The notes under the pieces were generated by a model. It was not told the origin of the DNA and did no database searches. It saw nothing but the letters and a program-made list of their open reading frames with translations. Shown piece by piece: positions 1-11,252 of a stretch of 64,000 nt of DNA. The DNA comes from Ampelocalamus luodianensis (Eukaryota; Streptophyta; Magnoliopsida; Poales; Poaceae): NCBI GenBank assembly GCA_036346255.1, contig JAYEVH010000199.1, positions 1 to 64,000 on the forward strand, in the 5' to 3' direction. Position numbers and translations under genes: made by a program. How positions within the stretch are numbered: the first letter of the stretch is position 1; each line of letters opens with the position of its first letter.

Positions 1-32
1 ATTTCGGGAATTAAAAGAAATAAAAAGAATAT

Positions 33-59
33 ACTGACATGTGGGACCCACATGTCAGT
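33..59. repeat. Perfect 27-bp inverted repeat
   Basis: Two 13-base arms (33-45 and 47-59) flank a single A at 46; the core is GTGGGACCCAC. It lies inside the partial LTR G. It could form a hairpin or bind a dimeric protein, but no function is shown. Confidence 0.8.
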
Positions 60-925
60 GACATGGCTCACGGTAGACCAAGTCTACCGAGCTTATTGAA
101 TCTGGGACCGGTGGACCATGCCACGTACGTGCTGACGAGGCAGCCACGCATGCGACACGTAGGCACGAGGGCTGAGGTGGCGACGAGGTGGCGCTGACGT
201 GGCTACAGCGAGGGCGGCGGCGCTCGGGAACCGAGGGTCCCGGCGAACGGCGGCGATTCACCGGCGGTGAGTGGTACCGACGTGACGGGGGTGGCACGAG
301 GAACTCGTAGGTGTGCTCACTGGTGGTCGGGAACGTCTGTGGCGGCCGGCGGCGAGCGTTAAGCGGCGGAGGGCTCACGGGCTCGACGGAAACGGGGCTA
401 CGGCGACACTCCGGGGACACGAAGGCGACCACGAGGTAGTCCTGCTCCGTGCGATGTCGACAGTGTAGACCACGACGCTCAGGCGGCACTGACGGCGGCG
501 CACGAGCTCGTCGGAGTTGGCGGCGGCACAGATTGATCTTCGAGCTCCTGCGGCGGCTAAGGTTCAGCGCGAAGGCGAAGGCGGCTAGGGTTGGGGTGCG
601 GACACCGAGGGCTACCTCCCCTTTTATACCTGGAGGCCTGGGAGAGTCCAGGGCACGAACGCCCAAAAACGGCAGGCGGCGGCGAAGATCGTATCCCTAA
701 CGGACTCGGGAACGAAGCACAGAAGATTCGGGGGCCCACACGTCAGCGACGGCGGCTCAGGCGCGGCGCTTGCAAAACGGCGCGGCTGTAAAACAGACTC
801 AAGATCTGACCGTCCAGATCTGATCGAACGGTCCACAATCAAAGGGACGATCGGAACCTCCGGTTAACACACGCGCATCCAGCCGTTCATGCTTGATCCA
901 ACGGTGGAGGATGAACGGGGCACTC

Positions 926-947
926 AGAGAGAGAGAGAGAGAGAGAG
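926..947. repeat. (AG)n microsatellite
   Basis: An uninterrupted AG dinucleotide run of about eleven units within LTR G. Confidence 0.9.
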
Positions 948-1350
948 GAGGAGAGCGACAGGGGTCCACTGTCCGTGAGATGAGGGAACACATGGGCGAA
1001 ATGGCCAGCAGCGGGAGATGGGCCGGAGGAAAGAGATTCGGCCCGAGGGGATTTATGATATTTTAATAGCTTTTCTATTTTAGAAAATACCAGAAATTCA
1101 AATAAACAATAGAAAATAGCAAATGAACTCAGAAAAAATCTAGAAAAATCTAGAAAATATATCTGAGCACATAGAACACAAATAAAATAGTTTTGGCTAT
1201 TGTTCATGTTGGAATTATTCACATTAAATATTTTTTATTGGAAAGTCCAATATTAAGCTTTTGAATTTAAATTCAAATAAATCCAAATGGTGAATTTTCT
1301 CCCTACTAACTATTAAAAGATTTTTAATCTCAGAAAATTGGGATGTTACA

Positions 1351-4207
1351 ATATCAATCCAGTAATTTTCATAAGCTGACAACTTGATGATTATACTTAA
1401 TTGCTAGATTGAAACATGTATATCGGATTAGATGAATATTGAGGTAGTACCTTGCGAAACCCGGTGTTTAAAGGAGATGATGTTATTAAACCCTAATTAA
1501 ACTCTGAGCATAAAGTGGAATGTTGACTCTGTGTTTATAAATGGATATATGACTATAAATAGCAGTAGGACCCTATTTGCATACGTGATAGAGACAATTG
1601 TCAATTGTCAATGATAGTTGAAGGGTGTTTCTTTTGGAGAGATTTATGATGGGATAAGAGGCTATGATGATTCTCGCTAGGAGTGTATTATTTCATTGTT
1701 AGTGAGATTGTCAGTAAGGGATTATGATGATACTATTGAATGTTTGGTATAAGGGAATTGGATAGCTCGCCTCACATTGATTAAATGAAAATGCTTCTAG
1801 TCACGCGTTTGTGATCTTTCAGACCTCATGTTGATGTGATAGCTGAAATTGCTTTGAGCAAAGTGACGTGCTAAGAAGTTTTATTGGTTCCTAAGTAGTT
1901 TATGTGTTGTGGTCTTGAAATCTCTTCCTGTTGGTGTTGGCATGGTGATGATGTAACCAACGGAAGTCATTTTCTTTGTTAACGGAAAGAGTGAAGTAGG
2001 AGTATTTCAGTTTGAAGTCAAGCTTTGTAACTTGCAATTTATCGATTTTTGCCTAAGTTTTCTGTTTGCCCAACAGAGTTTCCCGAATCCCAAAACCAAT
2101 GTTTTATTCTCGTTTGAGGTTTGATACTCTCTACTTGTGAAACGTGTGCCCTCAACTATGATCACATCTTTTGTTTTCTGAGATCTTTGCTATTTGATTG
2201 TTTCTCTTGAACTTGTAACTATTGTAAGTGGTAACATTTTTCCTATGTGCTGAAAATTATTTCTGTTTGCCTCTTTTTCTAAGAAAGGGTTAATCGAACT
2301 GTATTGCAAAGTCCCTTCAGTTGTGAAATGGCAACTAGATAGTGGTGTTCTAGTAGATGATTTTGTGAACCTTTATGTGTCAAGTTGTTTGAGAGGCATT
2401 GAGTAAATTGATTTATTAAATTAATCCTTGGAGAGGGTTCGATTTAAATAGAATGTTTGTTTTTGGAGCTAACTGATTACATGTCGCAACTAGTAGAACC
2501 TATAAAGAGATGTGGTCCAAGATCTTTTGTTCATTTTGACAGAACATTAGAATTAGAAAATATGAAAATCTTGATCAAATTTATTAGAGTATCGCAATTG
2601 GGTACTCGGTAAGATTATGTAGAAGAATTATGATGGTGTAGCTTAATGAGAGTAGCAGTGTGGAAAAAAAATCTAATCGTCGTGTTAATTAATGGGATAG
2701 TAGGGATAGTTGAGCTATTGTCAAGCATGACTCAACCTCAATGAGTAACCCTATGGGAGTTAGATTATCTCTAAGGATATCTTGGTCAAAGAATATATTT
2801 ATTTATTGACGTTAGTGATTGAGTATGTTTGAATCTTGGTCAATTAGTGAGGGTATTGCGAATGGGTATATTGTGGTCATGTAGATGAAAATTGATTGGT
2901 GTGGTTTAGTGAAGGTCCAAGATTGGTGAAAGAAGAACAACAAAAGTGGATTTCGAATAGTGTTGATCATTGATAGAATCCTTCGGGTGTAGTAAATGAG
3001 TATGTGCGCTGAGAATTTCAAGTTGATTATCTTTAACAGAATGATGTGATGTGGTTGTGGGTGAAAAATCTTTATTGAGGTGTTGGGAACCAGTTGTCAA
3101 AAAAAATTCCTTTGGTATAGGAGTGGACTAGAGAATCCTTGTGTGGATTAATAGAGTCCCTCTAGATAAGTGTGGTTGTTCTTCCGGTTTGAGGATCGTT
3201 TTGGAGTTGTCGGTTAAGAGGAAGAAGTAAGTTTGATGATTTGGAAATCCATGATTTTGGAGAATGTTTATTTCTTAAAAGGACATCTGAGAAAAGAATG
3301 TTTTCTCGAGTAGAGAAGTGTTCTATTGGTTCTTGTTGGAGTTGGTTTTTATGACAGAGAACACTTACAATTTGACTTGACTCTATGTCAGCAAGGCGGT
3401 TCCTTCTGATTTAGGAAAATAAATGAAGTGTTTGATTTGGACATTCGAACAATTTCTCTTTTGACTTATGTAGTGTTTATTTGCAAACTGCCTAGTTGGA
3501 ATGTGAAAAGATTTTCATGATGAATCTTCAATTTTGGATTTGAGTGTTTTTTGGAGGAAAGTTGGTTAGGAGTGGGTGGCATTGTGATTTTTTTGTTTTC
3601 TACTGAGTTCTGATTATTAAAGTTTGTTTAAAATAAGTTGTGTTGCGCGTCCCTGCTTAACGAAGGTTCTCCTTATTAGGATGAAGAGGTCGACTGAGAG
3701 ATGGAACAAGAGTTACATATGTTTATGTGCAAGTTCTGTGGTTTGGTCCCCAAAGGGAATGATAGCCCAGAGTATATTTGGTCTATTCTGGAAGTTGCAG
3801 GGATTTTGGAAGATAGCAATTCGCTAGAATTGTCTCGAGTCCTGGAGCACGGTATATAACGATTTGTATAACCCGGTGTTGATATAATGCTTGAGGCATT
3901 TGGAGTGTGAGGTTTCATAAGAGCCGTTGACCAGCGAGTAATACCGCATCTTCGAGTCCTGTATGTTGAGTGGTTCTGGTTAGGTCGGTACAAGTGATGA
4001 GGTATAATACATCAGTTGCATCAAGGTGCGGTGGTCCCATAAGTCCGAGAGGAAAACGACTTGGGAATTGGAGTCTCGCATGTGGAGCAATATCTAGAAT
4101 TATTCACAGCAGGTGTGTGGTATTGTTGGTAAATTCTAGCTGTGATTGTTCTTTGGTGTAGAGCGTGGTTAGAATTCGGGGTCGAATTCCATTTAAGGGG
4201 GGTAGAA
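1351..4207 (+). mobile_element. Non-coding interior of element F (3' part)
   Basis: This AT-rich stretch lies between the G insertion and the polypurine tract of F. It has no open frame resembling gag, protease, RT, RNase H or integrase. Parts resemble the interiors of D and E, for example the segment just before the polypurine tract (3640-4190 against D 21040-21530) and the phrase around 2265-2300 containing TTTTTCTAAGAAAG. F is therefore probably a non-autonomous LTR element of the LARD kind. Its 5' LTR is outside the window or lost. Confidence 0.6.
4195..4207 (+). other. Polypurine tract of element F
   Basis: AAGGGGGGTAGAA directly precedes the 3' LTR and matches the tracts of D (21529-21540) and E (11241-11252, minus). 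It is the expected plus-strand priming site. Confidence 0.8.
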
Positions 4208-4583
4208 TATAATACCCCAAATATTTATTTAAGTGAGAAGAAAGATTGTAGGGAAGAGAATTGAATAGAGGGAGTGGTTTTAACAGAAGTTCAAGAGGAT
4301 TTTTCGTAATCGAAAAAATTTGGCTGTGGGCTGAAAGCCCACAACACCTTGGCCTATTAGGGCAACCATCCAAGTAGAGGGGGCAGCCATGATACTGTAG
4401 CATGCACTGTAGTGCCGCCACTGTAGCAGCCCCTCCCCTCCCCATTGCGCCTCCACCTCCTTTCCCCTCCCCTTGCGCCTCCACCACCCCTCCCCTTCGT
4501 GGTCGGCTAAGAAGAAGGAAGAAGAAGAGAGAAGGGAGAGGAAGAGGGGTCACGTGGTGTTCATCATGTTTGGCGGCGGTTCT

Positions 4584-6099
4584 TCAAGGGTAAGACCCAA
4601 TCCCCTTTCAATTGGAGGGTTAATTGATCTTTATAATGTCGATATTTAGGTTTGACTAGAGAAGATCGGGTTGGGCGACGTTTTTGAGTTATTTAAAGGC
4701 AGAATATGATTAGGACTCCTCCTAGAGAATTGTAGGCGACGTCGATACCTTTCTTTAGAGTACAAGATCGCATCGTTTGGACGAGTGCTTCAAAAGTTAT
4801 GAATTTCGTAGCGCTGTTGTTCCACAAATCTGCTACGTTTCTGACAGTTTTCGTAATCAGGCTTAAACTGATAGCTAAAGAGTTTCTGGGAGGTCTCACT
4901 ATAACAAAAGTTGTATCTGATTGTCTTAGCTTTTAGGGAAGCTAAAGAACATGAAATTGGGATCATTATTCTGAAAGTTATGATGGTTTTAAGGTCACTG
5001 TCCAGAACCCTGACGTGAAATAGTTGCTCTGTTAATCTGTTTGGTAGGGGTATTAGATGGCTGAATCAGGAAGGCTCACCAAATAGGTTTAGGTGGGGAA
5101 TTTGATAATATTTTCAAAAAGTCTAAGAACGCGTCATTTGGATCTTGGATCAAAAAGTTATGGATTTTATAGTGTGACTGTATGCTAAGGGGAGAGACTG
5201 CAGGTTAAGATTTTGGAAGTTGGGTTTACGCTATTGAACGTAGCGTTTTCGTAATTACTTTTAGTTTTGTCTTATCCAGTATTATTGTCTTAGCGTGCTT
5301 TAATTAAATTCAAGTGGGGGATTGGTCCCGGGGGCAGCGCCCTTTTCACGTCCTTCGTTCTCGCACGGTTGAGGCAAGTACTTGTTTGATAAAATGATTA
5401 TGGTGAATGATCTGGTTTGCTAGTATTGTGAGTATATGTGATATTTATGTATGCTAGAGTGTTATGGTTGTCAATGATCATGATTATTAGTGTTGTGGAA
5501 ATAAGTGTTATTCATGGATGCTTGACTGTTACGAATGTCGATAAACTTGAATGATAGAAGAATGAATAAGTTTATTCATAAGTGATGTTGCTGAGAATAC
5601 ATGATTATGATGAATTAAAATTTGTTCATATGCATCATGCTGATATATGGAGGACTTGGTCACGTGGTGACCAATCATTTGTTGAGGTCCCCGTCATGAA
5701 TATGATGGACATGTTTGTTGAGGTCCCTGTCATGTATATGACAGGCTTGAGGTCCCCACACTTGTGGAGTGTGGGCTTAAGGTCTCCTTTACTTGCGGAG
5801 TATTGGGCAATTGGTCCCTGCACTTGCAAGCACAGATATGGGTATGCAGCGATAGTTGCATACTTTGCATTACCGGTAAAATGCAAAAGATAAAGAGAAA
5901 GAGAAAGTGCACTTAAGCATCTTGCATAGCATGAGCATATGACATGTTTATAATAGAGATTGTAGATGGATGTTGATGATTACAGTTGTTTATGTTATTG
6001 TTGTCATTTATTGTACTTGCTGAGTCTTTGGACTCACTCTTGTTGTTGTTGTGTTTTTAGGTACCCCTTTGCAAGAACGGCATGCATGGGAGGGAATAG
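4584..6099 (+). other. Candidate spliced LTR module in F (exons and two introns)
   Basis: A canonical donor-like TTCAAGG|GTAAGA ends a GC-rich block at 4589. A candidate mini-exon of 59 nt (5315-5373) follows AATTCAAG and ends GTTGAG just before GCAAGTAC, which fits a GC-type donor. The second putative intron (5374-6060) ends in a T-rich run and TTTTTAG. The last block (6061-6099) reads VPLCKNGMHGRE then stop. The mini-exon is open in the frame that continues into this block. The mini-exon end RPFHVLRSRTVE resembles RPLPIVILHTVK in solo LTR H. Splicing is inferred, exon 1 phase is unresolved, and acceptor choice (5293 or 5314) is uncertain. Confidence 0.4.
5690..5890 (+). repeat. Hairpin array in LTR F
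   Basis: Short inverted repeats follow one another: GTCATGTATATGAC, CCCACAC...GTGTGGG, TATGCAGCGATAGTTGCATA and TTTGCATTACCGGTAAAATGCAAA. The array lies in the putative second intron, at the position where D, E and C have theirs. Confidence 0.7.
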
Positions 6100-6490
6100 G
6101 TTGCACAATAGCACGAACTACTTACATTTGGATTGATAGAATGATAATTTAGTAGTTGAGTAATTTGCTTAAAGAATTCCTTATGATTACTCCCTATGCT
6201 TGAAATAATTTGTAATAGAGTTGATTAGAGGATTATGGATGTCTTTTTGTTTATGCTTTAGTTGTTTAGCATGCTATGGATGATATAGTGATGATTAGCA
6301 TAGTTTTGGTTGTCTCTTGATTATGCTGATGTTGGATTATTTAACTATGTTATATTTAAATGTTGGGACCTCCGGTTTAGTAACTAAACAAAGGATGTTC
6401 TGTCGGATTTTAGAGAGTTGTATGAGTGTTAAAATGGTTATAGTGTTAGTTTAGTAGCATTCCAAGCCTTTGTCAGGCTGGGGTGTTACA

Positions 6491-6603
6491 TTATGACTTA
6501 TCACAAACGACTCAGAAACCGTCTGTGATAACCGTCTGTTATCATAGACATATAAATTCAAACAGTTCAAAAACCGTCTGTGATGACCCTTTGTGTAGTA
6601 GTG
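6491..6603. mobile_element. Right terminus of a CACTA transposon (CACTA-1)
   Basis: Read on the minus strand the block starts CACTACTACACAAAGGG at 6603. It carries repeated subterminal motifs, ACAGACGGTT and its inverse ACCGTCTGT, as CACTA/EnSpm ends do. The base after the end is ATA, the likely 3-bp duplication. The flanking sequence GATGATCTATTTATCC also occurs at 35563 in repeat R2 without the transposon. That gives an empty-site counterpart and fixes the terminus. Element F is inserted in it, and the rest of the CACTA element lies left of the window. Confidence 0.75.
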
Positions 6604-7273
6604 ATAGATGATCTATTTATCCATAGAAGATCCTTTGAGCAACATACATGTGTATGCACATATTTACCTATAAAAGATCCCACCAACTAAAGAGCTAGGG
6701 AAGTATATAGAAGACACCATCATTGTCAACTCCTTCATATAATGGTAAAGATATATACTAATAAAATTATTATATTATGTCCACATCGTGGTGTCGTATG
6801 ATGCTTACTTTTGATAGCTCCAAATAGATGGGACATTCGGGCGCCATTTTTTTTATAAAAAAATCCATGGCTAAGAGTCGAGATGCCCTATTTGATAGGT
6901 ACATGTTTTTTCCCACATAAATAGATGGATGACATTAACTGATCATCATAAGAAAGCTTAGTTACTCGGTTAAATGGAAAGTTTGTTTACCAATACAACC
7001 ATTATTTAGTTTTGTTTCCAGTGATTCAGCATCAACCTGCATATATATGTTTTGTGAGGTTGTCTACAAATTATATGAAATAATGGCAATCATTTTAGGC
7101 GAGTGGTTTGCATATTTGGCATGGGTGTTTTTGGATTTTGCATATCTGCCACTCACCAGTGCTAATTTCATCCATGTCGCGAGAAAGAGGGCCAGGAGAG
7201 ATGTGTTTTATGCCATCTCGAGTTGTTGACAAGGATCAATTATGAGTTTGATCACTAGCAAATGGCTATTTTG
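6604..7273. repeat. Host repeat copy R0
   Basis: This AT-rich sequence closely resembles R2 (35563-36220) and, in part, R1 (28560-29050). A small open frame at 7047-7229 has a homologue at 35996-36202 sharing the residues GEWFAYLAWVF and RRDVFYAIS. I do not recognise this product. The R2 copy differs by substitutions and small indels, so coding is doubtful. Confidence 0.65.
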
Positions 7274-7440
7274 CTCCGGTAGAGAGGTGCGCGTATGACT
7301 TCACCTACCAGGGTTCAAATCTTGGTGTCCACCTTTATACACACGCAAGTGCGCTTCAGTAGAAAATTTGTGAGGTCATACATTTATCCCCAGTCTCCAT
7401 CTGTCTAGACCTGTGCTAGTGTGGTGTGTGTGTGTGTGCG
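7274..7440 (+). mobile_element. SINE-like sequence
   Basis: The stretch holds GGTTCAAATC (7313-7322), which fits a tRNA-type polymerase III B box. GTAGAGAGGTGCGC lies about 35 bases upstream, where an A box would be. It ends near a (GT)n run (about 7418-7437). A shorter copy is at 36216-36300 with GGTTTAAATC. Clear flanking duplications were not found, and both copies sit at the same place in R0 and R2, so the insertion predates that duplication or belongs to the repeat. Confidence 0.35.
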
Positions 7441-7732
7441 TATGTATCTTCCTCGTAATCGAAAAAAAAGTAAAAGAAAGAAAGTTTTGTAATATTTAGA
7501 CATTTTAATTGAGCGAGTGTCGGACGACCAGCTAGAGGAGCTTCGTCTTTTGCCGTTGTGCAACTAATCGAGCTGTGCATGCGAGTGAGCTCGCCTCGGG
7601 CGAAAGCGCTTCCCGTGATGGGGTCGGCAGCCTCAATGACAGCAATCATCGCTGCTGCTGACCAAGCATGGGTGATGGGACCACGTCGAACACATGGAGC
7701 CAGCACAACCTCGTGCTTGCCATGATAACACC
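7441..7732. other. Unassigned spacer
   Basis: I recognise no element here. A GC-richer patch (7510-7706) is open on the minus strand but resembles no protein family I know. Confidence 0.4.
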
Positions 7733-8935
7733 TCTACCCAACAATGAGCTTGGAATACTACTAAAATACTCTAATTACTAATTTAAACAACATATTACAA
7801 TAATTTTCAGCAAGTATATAAAGAATAAAACCCGTCTACGAGTCACAATAATAACATAATGACCAAAATACTAGATTGCCATACTAAATAATGAACCAAT
7901 AAATAATAAACAGTCTGTAACGACTCCATTGACTAAATAAAACACAACACAAACCATTCATCTAGGATTTATCAAGTCTAATAAATCTTAAAGAAAATAT
8001 AATCACACTAAATTGTAGTGGTCGTGTGTGATCCATGTGAGCTACTCCCTCCCAAGCAAGATGTTGTTAATGTCAACCTATTCACAACAATAGAGCAAGC
8101 GTGAGTCCACGACTCATCAAGTACAAGATACAATGGTAAATAAACATGTACAATAAACATATAAAACAGTATCATTATTCTCGTTCTCATCATTCTCAAA
8201 TTTCATCAATATCTTTCTCATGAATGCAAATATCATGATGCAACTCTTTCAGTTGATACCGATATAGCGAAGTGTTCACCCATCGGAGACAAACTTTTCT
8301 CTCACCCTTTTTAGGGTGGGGTCCCTACATCTGTATGATTTTAAGATGGGGCACACCGGACTAGCCATAATTATGGCAGTACTCACCGCCTTGGCCCTTA
8401 TGCAAATGAAAGATGCAATTGTTCAATAATCAATATTAACTTTACAAAGTCATCCCCTTGGTATTGCATCATTAATACAGTCTCATTCATTTCATCAATA
8501 TTACCATGACAAGGAAATAAACTTAACAAAAACATAATTAAATCATATGGTAATAAATCAACAAGACAACGCCAACCACACATTGTTCACCAGTCTACCA
8601 TGCACTTGCCATTTTAACTTCTAAGAACCGGGTAATGCAATGGCGACACAATGCATGAGACAACACTCCCTGGACAAACAATTAAAAAACACTAAAAACA
8701 TATCATAACAGTACCAAAACATTGAACAAATCATCATCGCACCTATACGCAAGATGTGATAACTATGTTGTTCCTAAGACTCCAAGTCAGTCAAACAGAG
8801 AATCAAGTAGTGCTAAATTAACAATACATTGGATGCACACAAAATCGATCTCCATATCGTAGGTTCACTTTCGGAACTGCTATCCTACTAGCCATAGCAT
8901 TCTAACCCATGAAAGAGGGCATTGATGTAACACCC
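7733..8935 (-). mobile_element. Truncated LTR J (minus strand)
   Basis: The plus-strand start TGATAACACC is a degraded form of the TGTAACACC edge seen in E and H. The adjoining bases read, on minus, TTTTAGTAGTATTCCAAG, like the 3' end of LTR F. The GAGTC...GACTC hairpin is at about 8101-8118. An acceptor-like GAATAG is followed by a 36-nt block (8042-8077, minus) reading VDINNILLGRE then stop, matching the last frames of D and E. E is inserted at or near its other end, and the rest of the LTR does not reappear after E, so J is truncated. Confidence 0.6.
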
Positions 8936-9257
8936 TGGCTATTCAGAAGCCAAAATGCTACCTAAAGACCTAACATAATATCATACAGTGGAATAACATC
9001 GACAATAATTCATCAACTAAGCTAAACAGATCAATATCAGTTGGAACATAGATAGGAATGTAATAATGGATCCACTAAGATGAACCTGTCAACGAATGAT
9101 CAATGAACATAAACCTCTATTTAAACAAACTCCTCGAAAGGAAGTTACCATCTATGTCTAATTTATTTATTACAATCCAACAATTACCGAATGAAAGACA
9201 ATAACAATTCTTGTGTTGAATCTAGTGTAGAGTGAAATATATTTGAGTAGTGCGTGT

Positions 9258-10731
9258 CTACTCCCTCCCAAGAGAAACTTCATCAACGGTCACCTAAAAA
9301 TAAATAAACAAAGCAAGAGTGAGTCCAAGACTCAGTAAGTACATAGAATGAATTAACATACAACCAAAATGGGCAAGACAACTTCTTCGCAATTTCTGGT
9401 CATACCACGAGTACTTAGAAATGCATGAAATGAATGAATGTAATCAAAGGATGGACTGCACACATGCTTATACTGGTATAGCGAGTGACACACCCGTCGG
9501 TGTTCACTTAAGCCCGCACCTTAACAAAAGTGCGGGGATCCAAGTCCTATATGAAGAACGTTTCATATAGGTGTCCAAAGCTGCTCATACTGGAATTGAT
9601 GGGTCTTACGTGCCCACACAGGAATTGATGGGTCTTTCATTCCACTCCCGTGGACGGGACATGATAATGTCCAAATCTGCCCACTTTGGAATGGTGGGAC
9701 TTACAATCCACTCCCGTGGACATAACATGAGTAAAAGGATGCTTGATATGAACATGAACAGTGATAATATCCTCTCTCAGCATATACTCAACATATTGAA
9801 AGAACATAACCAGTTCAGCAATTCTAGTAACACAAGATGTCACATCATATTCATGTAAACATTCACAATCACAGCACTTAAAATCAACAAAGTACTTGCC
9901 TTACGCGATGCGACGCGTTTAGCAGGCAACGATGATGCTCCCAAACCCATAGACTTGCTACCTAAACAATTAAGTAATCGAAATAAGAACACATCGCACA
10001 CGACACTTCTCGACACCGTTCTACAACGCTTCCCGGTGACTCAAGATTCAACTAGAAACTCTAATCTGAAAACTGACTACTCAGGCGCAAACCAAAACTG
10101 GACAGCAGCACGGTAAAAATCATATCTATTGATCTGAAACTTGGAATGAGGTGAGACCAGTTTCTAAGGATGCTTAACTGGCATATCTACAAAACTCTAG
10201 TTGACAAGGTAACCCAATTCGGTCAATTTAATTTGCTAATTGTTAGATAAAATTACAGAACAGAAACTGCCTAGATGGAAAAGACAGCAGCACTAAAAAG
10301 ATCATAACTTTTATTATACAACTCCGAATGGGGTGTTCTTTATCAATCCTGAAATCTAGTGAGATCATGTACAAAAGTTGTTATGGGCAAGACTTATGAA
10401 TCATCTTCTATATAAGTCATAATTTAACAATTACAGCGACTGCTAATTCTCGTCAGAATTCTGGATAGTAGAAACTAAAACGATCATAACTTTTATTCTA
10501 CAACTCCGAATTAAGCGATCTTTACGCCCACTGAAAGCTAAGAACGAACCCCACATAACTCTAGGAGATGGGATCCTCTGATTCGGCCTCTAAGATCGCA
10601 AAAACAGCCGCGCAAGCTACTGGACACAATTGAATCTACTGCAGACTGACTTTGATCCAAACGATTCTAATCGGTTTCGCTTCTTTGATTAAACACAAAA
10701 CAACAATCGATGTTTGTTACCCTTGGAACAC
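9258..10731 (-). other. Candidate spliced LTR module in E (left copy)
   Basis: Reading the minus strand, a GC-rich block ends CCAAGG at 10731 before GTAACA. The candidate mini-exon (9900-9961, 62 nt) follows TTGTTTAG and ends CGTAAG before GCAAGTAC. The second putative intron (9294-9899) ends TTTTTAG. The last block (9258-9293) reads VTVDEVSLGRE then stop. Mini-exon and last block share an open frame, with RK at the junction as in D. The right LTR has the same layout (mini-exon 26020-26081, intron 25424-26019, last block 25388-25423). Exon 1 joins in phase only if the acceptor is the TAG four bases further in. Splicing is inferred. Confidence 0.45.
9489..9720 (-). repeat. Hairpin array in LTR E
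   Basis: Consecutive stem-loops include CCCGCAC...GTGCGGG, CCTATATGAA...TTCATATAGG, CCCATCAATT...TGGG and CCCACCATT...AGTGGG. Compared with D, two stems carry paired changes in both arms, which favours selection on the RNA fold. Confidence 0.75.
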
Positions 10732-11240
10732 CCAGGAACACGAAGATTGAACCATGGAGACGTCCCCCACCATCTTGATTAGCAGCCTTGCGAAGCCCCA
10801 ATCAAACCTTCGCGGGAGACCGGCAACGGGGAGAAAGGCACCGAGGGGAAACTCCAGGAGATGGAGGTGCTGCACCAGGGACTTGGGACAACAACAAGGG
10901 AGGTGGAGAAGGGGCTGCCACCAGCAGGGGGAGGCGCAAGGTGGGGAGGAGAGGGGAGAGGTTGGGGGCGGCGGCCACAAGGTGGAAGGAGAGGGGGTTG
11001 TGGGGGAAGTGGGGTGCTAGGGTTGCCCCCCCTTTGGCCGGCCACTAATGGGCCATGGGCCGCACGGCTGCCCCCCCCTTGGGCTTCATGCATGCCCCCC
11101 CTTGGGCTTCAAGGCCCCCATTTAGGCCTGCTGGCCAAAGGCCCAGGCCCAAAACCGAAAGAACAGATGAAACATCGAATTTTTTCTTTTAGAATTCGAA
11201 TTCGAATAGAATTCTTCCTAAACAAGGACGGGGTATTACA

Positions 11241-11252
11241 TTCTACCCCCTT
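11241..11252 (-). other. Polypurine tract of element E
   Basis: The minus-strand AAGGGGGTAGAA abuts the start of the left LTR and is identical to the tract of D. Confidence 0.85.

Larger units (their letters stand above)
1..1350 (-). mobile_element. Partial LTR (element G) running off the left edge
   Basis: The block ends at 1350 with GGGATGTTACA, the same terminus that closes the LTRs of elements A (51465) and B (56726). Read on the minus strand it begins TGTAACATCCC. It has the same two-part composition as those LTRs: about 300 AT-rich bases beside the terminus (1047-1350), then a GC-rich block (130-1040). No polypurine tract follows 1350, so this is either a solo LTR or the outer end of a 5' LTR whose element lies to the left. 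It interrupts the interior of element F. The insertion duplication would be ATATC (1351-1355), with its partner outside the window. Long open frames in the GC-rich part match no known protein. Confidence 0.6.
4208..6490 (+). mobile_element. 3' LTR of element F
   Basis: The LTR runs from TATAATACCCC, just after the polypurine tract, to GGGTGTTACA at 6490. The normal TG start has become TA, a single-base change. D and E begin TGTAATACCCC, so the boundary is secure. The right flank TTATG (6491-6495) would be the target duplication; its partner lies to the left. Inside are a GC-rich start (4410-4590), a purine-rich tract (4509-4549), several copies of an AAAAGTTATG repeat, hairpins (5690-5890), and exon-like blocks described separately. 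The family is close to solo LTR H. Confidence 0.8.
8936..11240 (-). mobile_element. 3' LTR of element E
   Basis: On the minus strand the LTR starts TGTAATACCCCG at 11240 and ends GCCAGGGTGTTACA at 8936. It is nearly identical to the right LTR by eye, with only scattered substitutions and small indels. The GC-rich start is 10740-11200, the AAAAGTTATG repeats lie at 10120-10510 and the hairpin array at 9489-9720. Confidence 0.9.

Noticed and set aside
55..666. A 203-residue minus-strand open frame
   Set aside because: It is rich in R, S and P as expected from GC-rich LTR sequence, matches no family I know, and competes with other frames in the same bases.
7416..7706. Possible host gene fragment on the minus strand
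   Set aside because: It is open for 96 residues but has no recognisable motif and the N-terminal half of the bases is GC-rich; not enough support.
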